The translations under genes were made by a program, and so were the position numbers. The notes under the pieces are model-generated. The model searched no databases. It had not been told where the DNA came from and was given only the letters and a program-made list of their open reading frames with translations. This document shows positions 22,496 to 32,816 of a DNA stretch of 64,000 nt, piece after piece; position 1 is the first letter of the stretch; each line of letters opens with the position of its first letter. The stretch covers positions 12,547-76,546 of the forward strand of contig JAGYLB010000098.1 in NCBI GenBank assembly GCA_018401055.1. Direction: 5' to 3'. This DNA comes from Roseicyclus sp. (lineage in GTDB: Bacteria > Pseudomonadota > Alphaproteobacteria > Rhodobacterales > Rhodobacteraceae).

Positions 22496-23671
22496 TCAGA
22501 CCCGCTCGATCGCCAGCGCGATGCCCTGACCGCCGCCGATGCACATGGTGATGAGGGCTCGCCGCCCGCCGATGCGCTCCAGCTCATACATCGCCTTGAC
22601 GGTGATGATCGCCCCCGTCGCGCCCACCGGATGACCCAGCGCGATGGCGCCGCCATTGGGGTTCACCTTTGCCGGGTCGATCCCAAGCCCCTTGTTCACC
22701 GCCAGCGCCTGCGCAGCGAAGGCCTCGTTCGATTCGATCACGTCGAAATCGGCGATCTTGAGGCCCGTGCGCGCCAGCAGGGTTTCGACCGCCGGAACCG
22801 GCCCGATCCCCATGACCTCGGGCCGCACCCCGGCATGGGCATAGCCGATGATCCGCGCACGCGGCTTCAGCCCCGCCGCCTGTGCCGCATCGCCCCGCGC
22901 CAGAACCAGCGCCGCCGCACCATCATTGATTCCGCTCGCATTGCCCGCCGTGACACTGCCATCCTTCTGGAACGCGGGGCGCAGGCCCGCCAACGCCTCC
23001 GCAGTCGTCGCTTTGGGGTGTTCGTCGGTGGCGAAGGGCACCATATCACGCTTCACCCGCACCTCCACCGGCACGATCTGCTCGGCGAACCGACCCTCCG
23101 CAATCGCGCGGGCCGCCCGCCTCTGGCTTTCCAGAGCAAAGGCATCCTGTGCCTCGCGGCTCACCCCATGCTCGGCCGCGACATTCTCTGCCGTCACGCC
23201 CATATGCCCTGTGCCAAAGGGGCAATGCAGCGCCCCGATCATCATGTCGAGCGCGCGGACATCGCCCATCTTCTGGCCAAAGCGGGCGGCAGGCAGGATA
23301 TGCGGGCCGTTCGACATGCTTTCCGCGCCCCCGGCCAGACCAAACTGCGCATCGCCCAGCGCCAGTGACTGGATCACCGACACGATGGCCTGCGCACCGG
23401 AGCCGCACAGCCGGTTGACGTTCATCGCCGGCACGGTATCGGGAATGCCCGCCTCCATCGCGGCGACGCGGCTCAGATACATGTCCTTGGGCTCGGTGTT
23501 GATGACATGGCCAAAGACCACATGCCCGATCTGCCCGCCCGCAACGCCCGCACGCTCCAAAGCGGCGCGGGCGGCGATGGCACCCAGTTTCGTCGGCGCC
23601 ACGGAGGCGAGCGACCCGCCGAAGGTGCCGATCGCGGTGCGTGCGCCCGACAGGATGACGATCTCGTCCAT
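22496..23671 (-). CDS. Acetyl-CoA C-acetyltransferase (thiolase)
   Basis: 391-aa thiolase, intact. The acyl-accepting cysteine is in NRLCGSGAQA (about residue 88), the histidine in NGGAIALGHPVGATGA, and the second catalytic cysteine in MCIGGGQGIA near the C-terminus. The biosynthetic (PhaA/AtoB) type condenses two acetyl-CoA to acetoacetyl-CoA; whether this copy acts in polyhydroxybutyrate synthesis or in degradation cannot be told from sequence because no phaB or phaC lies next to it. A MarR-family gene lies 26 bp upstream on the same strand and may control it. Confidence 0.92.
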   Translation of the reverse strand: MDEIVILSGARTAIGTFGGSLASVAPTKLGAIAARAALERAGVAGGQIGHVVFGHVINTEPKDMYLSRVAAMEAGIPDTVPAMNVNRLCGSGAQAIVSVIQSLALGDAQFGLAGGAESMSNGPHILPAARFGQKMGDVRALDMMIGALHCPFGTGHMGVTAENVAAEHGVSREAQDAFALESQRRAARAIAEGRFAEQIVPVEVRVKRDMVPFATDEHPKATTAEALAGLRPAFQKDGSVTAGNASGINDGAAALVLARGDAAQAAGLKPRARIIGYAHAGVRPEVMGIGPVPAVETLLARTGLKIADFDVIESNEAFAAQALAVNKGLGIDPAKVNPNGGAIALGHPVGATGAIITVKAMYELERIGGRRALITMCIGGGQGIALAIERV

Positions 23672-23697
23672 GAGTCTTCTCTCCCCCTTTTTCGGGT

Positions 23698-24171
23698 CTA
23701 TTGACCCTGATCCGTGCTGGGCTGGCCAGCGTGACGCTGCGTTCGGTCGGTATCGGCCAAGGCTTCCAGCCCATCCAGAAAGGCCTTGGCGCCGGGGCCG
23801 AGCCGGCCGAGAACCTCGCCTGATAGTCCTTGCGCCGCACGGGCCAATTCGGCCATCATCGCCGCCCCCTTTTCGGTCAGGGCGAGGAACACCAGACGCC
23901 GGTCGCTGTCGCTGATCCGTTTGGTGATGATCCCCGCCTCTTCCAGCCTTGTGGCCGCGCGGCTGACCTTGGACTTGTCCATGTCGACGCGGGCGTGGAT
24001 TTCGCGCACGGAAACCTCGGCCTGCTGGCTCAGATGCGCCATCACCCGCCATTCGGCGCGGCTGAGGCCGAAACGCTCCTGATAGATACGGGAAAACTCG
24101 CGGCTCAGACGGCCAGCGGTCACCGCCACACGGTAGGGCAAAAAGCCGTCGAGGATGAAGGGATCGGGCAT
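23698..24171 (-). CDS. MarR-family transcriptional regulator
   Basis: About 157-aa winged-helix regulator. MarR features: RLSREFSRIYQERFGLSRAEW, the recognition-helix region VSVREIHARVDMDKSKVSRA, and the wing ISDSDRRLVFLALTEKG. ATG 24171 has an AGGCGG element 7 bp upstream; starts at 24177 and 24201 are also in frame. It precedes the thiolase gene by 26 bp, so the two are probably one transcript and it may repress it. Ligand unknown. Confidence 0.87.
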   Translation of the reverse strand: MPDPFILDGFLPYRVAVTAGRLSREFSRIYQERFGLSRAEWRVMAHLSQQAEVSVREIHARVDMDKSKVSRAATRLEEAGIITKRISDSDRRLVFLALTEKGAAMMAELARAAQGLSGEVLGRLGPGAKAFLDGLEALADTDRTQRHAGQPSTDQGQ

Positions 24172-24218
24172 CGGCATACCGCCTGATCGTTGCGCGTGCA
24201 TCGAACCATGCGCAAAGA

Positions 24219-24250
24219 TAGGCCCGCCGCAAGATGATGCGGCGGGCCGT
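24219..24250 (-). terminator. Terminator-like hairpin after serA
   Basis: A 10-bp perfect stem (GGCCCGCCGC/GCGGCGGGCC, plus coordinates 24221-24230 and 24239-24248) with an 8-nt loop lies 15 bp past the serA stop on the minus strand. The T tract after it is poor (TATCTTTG), so strength is uncertain. Confidence 0.6.
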
Positions 24251-24263
24251 TGATATTGCCGCC

Positions 24264-25864
24264 TCAGGCTGCGTCGAACTGCAGCGGGCGGACCTGCTGG
24301 AACAGGCCCGTGGCCTTGAGCTTGGCCAGCACATGCGCGGGCGGCTGTTCGTCGAGATAAAGCAGCGCAATCGCCTCACCCTCGCGCACGGACCGGCCGA
24401 GCGTGAAGTTGGCGATGTTCACGCCATTCTCGCCCAAGGTCTGGCCCAAGGTGCCGATGATGCCCGGCACGTCCTTGTTGGTGGTGTAAAGCATGTGCTG
24501 CCCGATCTCGGCGTCGATGTTGATGCCCTTGATCTGGATAAAACGCGGCTTGCCGTCGCTGAACACGGTCCCGGCAATCGACCGGGTGCGCGTGGGCGTG
24601 GTCACGACAAGGCGGATGTAGCCGTCGAAGACGCCGGTCTTGTCCTGAGTGGTGGTCGACAGCTCCACCCCCCGCTCCTTGGCCATGATCGGGGCCGAGA
24701 CCATGTTCACGTCGGGGTTCGTGGCTTTCATCACGCCTGCGATGGCCGCACAGTTCAACGCCTTCAGGTTCATGTCCTTGGAGATGCCGTTGTAGACCAC
24801 TTCGATGGTCTCGATCGGCTCGTCCGTCAGTTGGCCCACAAAAGCGCCCAGATGTTCGGCCAGCTTCAGCCATGGCCCCATGATGGCGGCTTCCTGTGCG
24901 GTGACCGACGGCATGTTGAGCGCGTTCGAAACCGCCCCGGTGAGCAGATAATCGGCCATCTGTTCGGCGACCTGCAAGGCGACGTTTTCCTGCGCCTCGG
25001 TCGTGGCGGCACCCAGATGCGGGGTCACGACGACGTTGGGCAGGTTGAACAGCGGGTCTGTCGGTTGCCGGTTCCGCGCGAAGACGTCGAAGCGCGGCGC
25101 CGGCGACATGGCCGGACTTGATGAGATCGGCCAGCGCCGGCCTCGTCGACCAGACCGCCGCGCGCGCAGTTGATGATGCGAACGCCCTTTTTCGTCTTGG
25201 CCAAGGTTCTCGGCCGGCCAGGATGTTGCGGGTCTTGTCGGTCAGCGGCACGTGCAGCGTGATGAAATCGGCCCGCGCCAGCAGTTGATCCAGTTCGACC
25301 TTGGTCACGCCCATCTGCTTGGCGCGATCCTCGGACAGGAAGGGGTCATAGGCCACGACCTTCATCTTCAGGCCGCGCGCGCGGTCGCAGACGATCGACC
25401 CGATATTGCCCGCACCGATCACGCCCAGCGTCTTGGCGGTCAGTTCCACGCCCATGAAGCGCGACTTTTCCCACTTGCCGGCATGGGTCGAGGCATTGGC
25501 CTCGGGGATCTGGCGTGCGACGGCGAACATCATCGCGATGGCATGTTCGGCGGTGGTGATCGAATTGCCGAAGGGCGTGTTCATCACGATGATGCCCTTT
25601 TTCGACGCGGCCGGGGATGTCGACATTGTCGACACCGATGCCCGCGCGGCCGATCACCTTGAGGTTGGTGGCGGCCGCGATGATCTTTTCGGTGACCTTG
25701 GTGGCCGAGCGGATGGCAAGACCGTCATATTGGTCGATAACGGCCAGCAGCTTGTCCTTGTCCTTGCCGATCGAGGGATCAAAGGTGACGTCGATGCCGC
25801 GATCCTTGAAGATCTGAACGGCGGCGTCCGACAGACTGTCGGAGATGAGAACCTTGGGGGCCAT
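24264..25864 (-). CDS. serA: D-3-phosphoglycerate dehydrogenase SerA (four or more frameshifts)
   Basis: About 530-aa enzyme oxidising 3-phosphoglycerate to 3-phosphohydroxypyruvate, the first step of serine synthesis. Start [22 protein letters not shown]-binding fold [18 protein letters not shown]; catalytic [14 protein letters not shown]; then the allosteric-substrate-binding domain and a C-terminal ACT domain ([20 protein letters not shown]) that senses serine. One shift lies at 25610-25617 (before [13 protein letters not shown]); at least three more crowd 25095-25230 around [12 protein letters not shown] and [13 protein letters not shown]. The C-terminal 280 residues are intact. It follows serC by 98 bp on the same strand. 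Confidence 0.95.
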
Positions 25865-25899
25865 GGGTGTGGTCCTTGAAATGGGGATATGTCGGGACA

Positions 25900-25957
25900 G
25901 GTGGGCAGATTGCCCAGCCCTACGAATGTATGGGAGTAGGGCGGGCAATCTGCCACC
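25900..25957. repeat. Long imperfect inverted repeat between serC and serA
   Basis: Arms at 25900-25923 and 25936-25957 pair over about 22 bp with two single-base bulges around a 12-nt loop; the core is GATTGCCC(A)GCCCTAC and its complement. It lies inside the serC-serA intergenic gap and would be transcribed. No T run follows, so it is not a plain terminator; it resembles dispersed intergenic palindromes (REP-like) seen in many genomes. Confidence 0.7.
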
Positions 25958-25962
25958 GCGGA

Positions 25963-27118
<1,156 letters not shown>

Positions 27119-27240
27119 GATCTGATACCCTCTCAGATATGTGCCCTTCGTTGGGGAAGGGTGTCCCACCGCCGCACTTACGGGGCGCGGGGCGTTGCGA
27201 CAAGACGGAAAATGCGGCTCAAGCGTCGTTTTTCGTTGCC
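27119..27240 (-). promoter_or_regulatory. serC leader RNA (alphaproteobacterial serC motif)
   Basis: The 120 nt before the serC ATG can fold into three nested elements on the minus strand: a GCCGCA/TGCGGC pairing (plus 27213-27218 with 27171-27176), a CCCTTC/GAAGGG hairpin (27144-27161), and an ATCTGA/TCAGAT hairpin (27120-27138) whose loop holds the ribosome-binding site GAGGG. A conserved serC RNA motif upstream of serC is established for alphaproteobacteria, chiefly Rhodobacterales; I identify this by position and fold, not by a covariance search. Confidence 0.6.
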
Positions 27241-27401
27241 CGCCCTGTGATGGCGTCGCCGATCGGAAATGTTTTCCGTATTCCATTGTCCTTCGGGGTT
27301 CCTGGTGAACTGCGGCATTCCGCCCAAAATATCGGCGTCGATCATAAGGTGTTGATCTCAGGCAAGAAGTCTTTCCTGTCTAACCCGCCAAACACAGCAT
27401 C

Positions 27402-27419
27402 TGTCCAGTTGACTGGACA
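27402..27419. promoter_or_regulatory. Perfect palindrome, candidate MarR-type operator
   Basis: TGTCCAGT-TG-ACTGGACA is a perfect 8-bp inverted repeat with a 2-bp centre. It lies 77 bp before the MarR-like gene at 27496 and 284 bp before serC, in a 377-bp divergent gap that otherwise holds only the serC leader. Size and symmetry fit a MarR dimer site, so autoregulation is likely; a TTGACT hexamer overlaps its centre. Confidence 0.6.
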
Positions 27420-27495
27420 TTCTACTTGCCGTCACGGCGTTCCCGACGCTAAACTCAGGGGAGAGTGACCCATATTTGAAACAATCGGTAGGCGC

Positions 27496-27928
27496 GTGCG
27501 AGACCAAGCCCAGTCCCTAACCTTCGACCTCACGGACTTCTTGCCATTCCAGATGTCGGTGATCGCGTCGCGTGCGTTCCAGCGCATCATGATCGCGGCA
27601 GGTCTTCAGGTTCCCGAATGGCGCATCCTGATGGCGCTGCCCGCGCATCAACCCTGCTCAAGTCATGAGCTATGCGCCTTAACAGCGATGGATGCCGCCC
27701 GCGTCAGCCGGGCCCAGCGGCGGCTGGAAGATCTCGAGATGATCCACGTTGTACGCGACGACGCCGACCGGCGGCTACGTGGTGCAACTCAGTCACAAGG
27801 GCACCGAAGAGGTCGCGCGCCTGCGCCACTCCGCGCGCGAGGTCGAATCCTCCATGCTCGACAATCTGGGCCCCGAGGATCGCGCCAACCTCAAGACCGC
27901 CTTGGGCGACCTTTACGGCAGGCTCTGA
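27496..27928 (+). CDS. MarR-family transcriptional regulator (one frameshift)
   Basis: About 144-aa winged-helix regulator. N-terminal helix DLTDFLPFQMSVIASRAFQR, HTH CSSHELCALTAMDAARVSRA, wing VRDDADRR then GYVVQLSHKGTEEVARL. A frameshift in the wing near 27765-27772 splits it; the correct frame ends ALGDLYGRL at 27928. GTG 27496 is the likely start. It is divergent from serC and preceded by a perfect palindrome at 27402. The stop overlaps the convergent hydrolase gene by 16 bp. Ligand unknown; the HTH CSSHELC cysteines could make it redox-sensitive, which is only a guess. Confidence 0.8.
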
Positions 27929-28725
27929 TCCAGCAGCATCCGGGTCAGCGCGCCATCGCGCGTGGCTAATCCATCAATGACATCGAAGTGATGCATGCCT
28001 GGCATATGCACGGCCCGCGCCTCGGCCCCAAGCCCCCACCAGACATTGGCCAAAAGGTCGGTCTGCCGCAGCAGTTCCGGCCTCTCGTCGCTGCCGACGA
28101 CACAGGTCACCCGCAGGCCATCGCGCGGGGCAAGCAAGGCCGGGCTTTCCGCCGCGGCCTCGACCGCATTCATCCCGAGAACCTTGTTCATGCGGGTCCG
28201 CAGGATCGGGCGCAGGTCATGGATGCCCGAGATCGAGAGGATATGCGCAACGCGATCCGCAACCGGCCCGTCCAGCACGCCGGCGCAGCCCATACGTGAG
28301 ACAAGATGCCCACCGGCCGAATGTCCCGTCAGATGGATCGGCCCATCGACAACGCGAGCCGCGCGCTCCAACGCGGCGCGGACATCGGCGGTGATCTCGG
28401 CCATTCGCGCTTCGGGAGCGAGGGTGTAGGTCACGATCCCCACGGCATGGCCCCGCGCCAGCGCGCCTTGCGCCAGATAGGAGAAATCGCGCCCTGTGCG
28501 CAGATGCCAGTATCCCCCGTGAACGAACAGAACAAGACCCTGCGTGGCGCCTTGGGGTCGATACAGATCGACGAATTGCCTCGGGCCGGGTCCGTAGTTC
28601 AGCGTCTCGCGCGGGTGGGCCGCGTGAAACGCATCCGACCGGCGCAGCCAGTCTTCGGCCAATTGCGCCACCTGCGGCACATGGCCGGAATTGTCGTAGG
28701 CATCATCCCAATCGGTGATCGGCAT
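27913..28725 (-). CDS. Alpha/beta hydrolase (arylformamidase/KynB-like carboxylesterase)
   Basis: 270-aa alpha/beta hydrolase, intact. Oxyanion-hole motif VLFVHGGYWH, nucleophile serine in LTGHSAGGHLVSRM, acidic residue region VVGSDERPELLRQ, and the histidine in MPGMHHFDVIDGL complete the triad. HGGYW plus GHSAGG is the pattern of kynurenine formamidase-like and carboxylesterase type-B-like enzymes; no other kynurenine gene is nearby, so the substrate stays open. ATG 28725 begins MPITDWDDAYDNSGHV, the family's usual N-terminus. Confidence 0.85.
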   Translation of the reverse strand: MPITDWDDAYDNSGHVPQVAQLAEDWLRRSDAFHAAHPRETLNYGPGPRQFVDLYRPQGATQGLVLFVHGGYWHLRTGRDFSYLAQGALARGHAVGIVTYTLAPEARMAEITADVRAALERAARVVDGPIHLTGHSAGGHLVSRMGCAGVLDGPVADRVAHILSISGIHDLRPILRTRMNKVLGMNAVEAAAESPALLAPRDGLRVTCVVGSDERPELLRQTDLLANVWWGLGAEARAVHMPGMHHFDVIDGLATRDGALTRMLLDQSLP

Positions 28726-28859
28726 TGTGCATCCTTCCCTTTTCCACGCACCAAGGCGCAAGGCCGGGTCGGATGCAAGCATCCTGCGTCATGATCGGTT
28801 TCGATGCCGGACCTGTCGCTTGTGGCCTTGCGGCGCGACGCGGACTCACGCTACCGTGA

Positions 28860-29032
28860 CGGTGCTTCGGTCCGGGCGGCACAACCGTCCGGTGAAAAGG
28901 GAACGCGGTGAAAATCCGTGACTGCCCCCGCAACTGTAAGCGGCGAGCGTGACCGGCACATGCCACTGGGGGACACCCCGGGAAGGCCCGGCCCACGCGA
29001 TGACCCGCGAGTCAGGAGACCTGCCGAAGTGA
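28860..29032 (+). promoter_or_regulatory. Cobalamin riboswitch
   Basis: About 170 nt with the adenosylcobalamin-riboswitch core: CTTCGG at 28865-28870 pairs with CCGAAG at 29024-29029 as stem P1; GGTGAAAAGGGAACGCGGTG, then CCGCAACTGTAAGCGG, the B12 box GCCACTG near 28962, and the closing GAGTCAGGAGACCTGCC. It precedes btuB by about 150 nt and should shut the whole uptake operon when cobalamin is plentiful. Confidence 0.95.
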
Positions 29033-29064
29033 TCACCCTGTCCGGGCGCGGTGGGCGTCATGGG

Positions 29065-29166
29065 CAACGGACCCTTCCGTTGTGGTGACGCTTCACCGTT
29101 CACGGGAGGGGTCTGTCCGACCCCCTCAAGAACATCGCATCTGAACCAATCGGGCCAAATGGCCCG
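29065..29166 (+). promoter_or_regulatory. Riboswitch expression platform: three hairpins before btuB
   Basis: Between riboswitch and btuB lie three stems: CAACGGA/TCCGTTG (29065-29082), GAGGGGTC/GACCCC(C)TC (29106-29127) and CGGGCC/GGCCCG (29151-29166). The last ends 2 nt before the GAGGGGG ribosome-binding site (29168-29174). No T-rich terminator is seen, so control may act on translation. Confidence 0.5.
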
Positions 29167-29178
29167 CGAGGGGGATAT

Positions 29179-31006
29179 ATGAAACACCACATCACGGCCG
29201 CGCTGCCCTTGGCGCTGCTTTTCCCGGCCATGGCGGCTGGACAATCGGTTTTCGATCTGGGGGAGATCGTGTTTTCGGCCGAATTCGGCGAAACCACGCT
29301 GGAGGAAACCGGCGCGACCGTGTCGGTCGTCACCCGCGAAGAGCTTGAGACAACTGGGGAAACCCGCGTCATCGACTATATCGCGCGCCTTCCCGGCGTC
29401 GATGTGCGTGCATCGCGGCCCGATCGGATCGCTGACCTCGATCACCATCCGTGGGGCAGGGCAGAACTATGTCCGCGTGCTGGTGGATGGAATTGATGTC
29501 AGCGACCTGTCGGGGCCGCAGGCCGCCTTTGATTTCGGCAGCCTGACCACCTCCGACATTTCCCGGATCGAGCTGCTGCGCGGTGGGCAATCCGCGATCT
29601 ACGGATCGGAGGCGATCGGCGGCGTCATCAACATCACGACCCTCCGCGCCGAGGACGAGGGCGTGAGCCAGTTCGCCAGTATCGAGGCCGGTAGCTACAA
29701 CAGCTACCGCGGAAGTTACGGCGTGGCAGTCCGGCAAGGTCCGCTGGACTATGCCTTGACCCTGACGCGCACCCAGACTGACGGGTTTTCCGCTGCCGAT
29801 GAGAATGACGGCAATACAGAAGCTGACGGGTTCGAATCGAACCGGCTGAGCTTTTCGCTCGGCCATGATCTGGCGAATGGCGGTCGCGTAGGGCTGAACG
29901 GCTTTGTCGAAGATGCCCGGATCGAGTTCGACGAGCAATTCCCTGTGTCCGACGGCTCGCCCGATGAAGTGTCCTTCAACACGTCTTTCGGTTTGCGCGC
30001 CTATCTGGAACTGCCGACCGGTGCCGTCGACAGCACCTTTGCCGCCACCTACTATCAGATCGAACGCGATGTCCGGGGGTCCACGGCATTCGGTCCGGCC
30101 GAAAACATCTATACCGGCGAACGGATCACACTGAGCTATCTCGGCGCCCTTGACCTCGACCCGGCAACGTCGCTGAGGTTCGGGCTAGATGCAACGCGCG
30201 AGACCTTCTCGCAGGCAGGTACTTTTGGCCCAGGTGGCGGTGAAAGCGAAACTGTCGGGATCTTCGGAGAGCTGGCTTGGTCGCCCACCGACCGGTTCGA
30301 CCTGTCCGCAACCTTGCGTTATGATGACCATTCGCAATTCGGTGGCTTGGCCTCTGCGCGGCTGGCTGCCTCTTGGCGCCCCGATGAGGCATGGATCATT
30401 CGCGCCTCTGCGGCGCAAAGCTTTCGGGCGCCGTCTCTTTACGAACTTTACGGACCTTTCGGCGAGCCGACATTGCAACCGGAAGCGAGCCGCTCCTTCG
30501 ATCTGGGTGTGGAACGACGATTGGCGCAAGATGCCTTTGTCCGGGCCACGCTGTTCTACAACGAGACCGACAACCTGATCGATTTTCCTTTCCCCTATGC
30601 GCAGGTACCCGGCACGGTCCGCCGCCGGGGCCTCGAGCTGGAATTCGGCGCGCCCATCACCACCGCATTGCGACTGGACGGAAGCTATACCTACACCGAA
30701 GGCACGAACCCACCCCTGACCGCTGGCAACGCCTGGAACCTCGAGTTTCCGGCCCATGACCTGTCGCTGACCCTGACCGGTGTCATCACCGACAGGCTTT
30801 CGGCAGCAGTGGCCGTGCAATCGGTGGTGGATCGGCCGACGCTGGCCGATTACACGGTTGCCAACGCCACTTTCACCTATGCGCTGAACGACGATGTCGA
30901 CGCGTATCTGCGCATCGACAACATCTTTGACGAGCAATACCAGCTGACGCGCGGATACGGCACATCCGACCGCGCCTTGTACCTTGGCCTCCGGGCCCGC
31001 TTCTGA
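29179..31006 (+). CDS. btuB: TonB-dependent outer-membrane cobalamin receptor BtuB (one frameshift)
   Basis: About 609-aa TonB-dependent receptor. A signal peptide (KHHITAALPLALLFPAMAAG) is followed by a TonB-box-like LGEIVFSA, the plug domain (GETRVIDYIARLPGV; SLTSITIRGAGQNYVRVLVD; RIELLRGGQSAIYGSEAIGG) and the beta-barrel ending in aromatic ALYLGLRARF. One extra base near 29415-29430 breaks the plug. The cobalamin riboswitch upstream and the BtuFCD genes downstream fix the substrate as a corrinoid. The stop overlaps btuF (TGATG). Confidence 0.93.
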
Positions 31007-31838
31007 TGCCTGCCCTGCGCGCCCTGATCCTCGGCCTCGCCCTTGTGGCGGGACCTCTGGGCGCGCAGACCCTGACCGCCGCAGCGCGTCGTCTCGATGA
31101 ACCTCTGCACCGACCAGTTCGCGCTGATGCTGGCCGCCCCCGGTCAACTCGTCTCGGTCAGCTATGTCTCGGCCGATCCCGTCACCTCGCCCATGGCCGA
31201 CGCGGCCGCCACCTATCCGCTCAACTATGGCAGCGCCGAACAGATCTACCTGATGCGGCCTGATCTTGTGCTGGCTCATCCTTGGTCAGACCCGACCGCC
31301 ATCGCCATGCTGCGCCGCCTTGGCGTCCACGTGGTTCAGGTGCCGGGGGTCGAGCGGCTGACCGATATTCCCGATCGGCTGGCACAAGTTGGTGTACTGT
31401 TGGGCCGCCAAGACCATGCACAGACCCTGATCCGCCAGTTCGAGGCGGATCTTGCCGCCCTTGGCACGCATCCACCCGGCGCGCGCGCAGCCTTTTTCGG
31501 GGCAAACGGCTATTCCATGGGCTGAAGGCGGCATGGCGCATGAGATCCTGACCCGCGCCGGTTTTCGCAACATCGCCTCCGAGGTTGCGCGCAACGACAC
31601 CGGCCAGATCGCGCTGGAGCTTCTGGTGATGGCCGCGCCTGACCTGATCCTGCGCACGGCCCTGTACCCTGGTGCGTCCCGATCCGAGGAAATTCTGCAT
31701 CACCCCGCCCTGCAGGCGCTGGTCGCGGCGGGCAATGGGCTGGATATGGGGCCCGATTGGGCCTGCGGCACACCCCGCATCGTCGAGGCGTTGCGCGATC
31801 TGGTCGACGTCCGCCAGACGATGGAGGGCGCACCATGA
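31006..31838 (+). CDS. btuF: Cobalamin ABC transporter substrate-binding protein BtuF (two frameshifts)
   Basis: About 277-aa periplasmic class III binding protein with a signal peptide (LRALILGLALVAGPLGAQ). Family features: VSMNLCTDQFALMLA, MRPDLVLAHPWSDP, VQVPGVERLTDI. Extra bases near 31085-31092 (just before MNLCTDQ) and 31523-31526 (before GGMAHEILTRAG) split it into three frames; the end DLVDVRQTMEGAP is intact. It delivers cobalamin from the receptor to BtuCD. The stop overlaps btuC (ATGA). Confidence 0.9.
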
Positions 31839-32816
31839 CCCGCGCCTTGCTACCCGGCCTCGGCCTACTGACAGTGGCCCTCTTCGCCCTCTCGCTCTTG
31901 ACCGGCCCGGCAGGCTTTGGCCTGCGCGAGAGCCTGTCGGCGCTGATCACAGGGCAGGGCGAAGCGGTGACGCTGGTGATGCGCGAGATCCGCCTGCCGC
32001 GCGCGATACTGGCCGTGATGATCGGCGCAAGCCTTGGCCTGTCGGGCGCGGCCTTGCAGGGTTACCTGCGCAATCCTCTGGCTGAACCTGGTCTGATCGG
32101 CGTGTCAGGGTCTGCTGCACTGGGTGCGGTCATCGCCATCCAAACCGGGTTTGCCGCCGCCTTTGCCCTTGCCCTGCCCTTGACGGCGCTTGCGGGTGCC
32201 GTGATCGCGGTCCTGCTGATCCTCGCGCTCGCCGGGCCGCGTGGTGGGTCACTGACCCTGATCCTTGCGGGCATCGCCATTTCGGCGCTGGCGGGCGCGC
32301 TGACATCGCTGGTGTTGAACCTGTCACCCAATCCCTTCGCCACGGCCGAGATCGTGTTCTGGATGATGGGCTCGCTGGCGGATCGATCGTTTTCCCATGT
32401 CTGGCTGGCCGCGCCCTTCATGGCGCTGGGCTGGGCGCTGCTGCTGCCGCTCGGCCGCGGCCTCGACGCGCTGACGCTGGGCGAGGATGCCGCCGCCGCC
32501 ATGGGCATCAGGCTGGACCGGATGCGCCTGCAGCTTGTGTTGGGCGTCGCGGCCTGCGTCGGCGCGGCCACGGCGGCTGCAGGGGCCATCGGCTTTGTCG
32601 GACTGGTCGTGCCGCACCTGCTGCGCCCGCTGGTGGGTGCCCGGCCTTCGGTCCTGATGCCCGCCTCGGCGCTGGGGGGCGGCGATGGTGCTTCTGGCCG
32701 ATGTCGCCGTGCGTCTGGTGCTGCCCGAACGCGACCTGAAACTGGGCGTCTTGATGGCGATCATCGGCGCGCCGCTGTTCCTGCACCTGATCTACAAGAC
32801 GCGGAGGGCGCTATGA
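31835..32816 (+). CDS. btuC: Cobalamin ABC transporter permease BtuC (one frameshift)
   Basis: About 327-aa FecCD-family inner-membrane permease with about ten membrane segments. Family motifs: REIRLPRAILAVMIGASLGL, GAALQGYLRNPLAEPGLIGV, and IGFVGLVVPHLLRPLVGARP. One extra G near 32675-32685 shifts the last third; the right frame is AMVLLADVAVRLVLPERDLK and ends FLHLIYKTRRAL at 32816. The start overlaps btuF and the end overlaps btuD. Confidence 0.92.

Noticed and set aside
24264..25864. serA read as a true pseudogene
   Set aside because: Motifs on both sides of each break are fully conserved, the breaks cluster at short runs, and the same pattern occurs in essential genes such as lptB.
27139..27468. 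Plus-strand open frame of 109 codons in the serC-marR gap
   Set aside because: It is antisense to the serC leader and lacks a ribosome-binding site and recognisable protein features.
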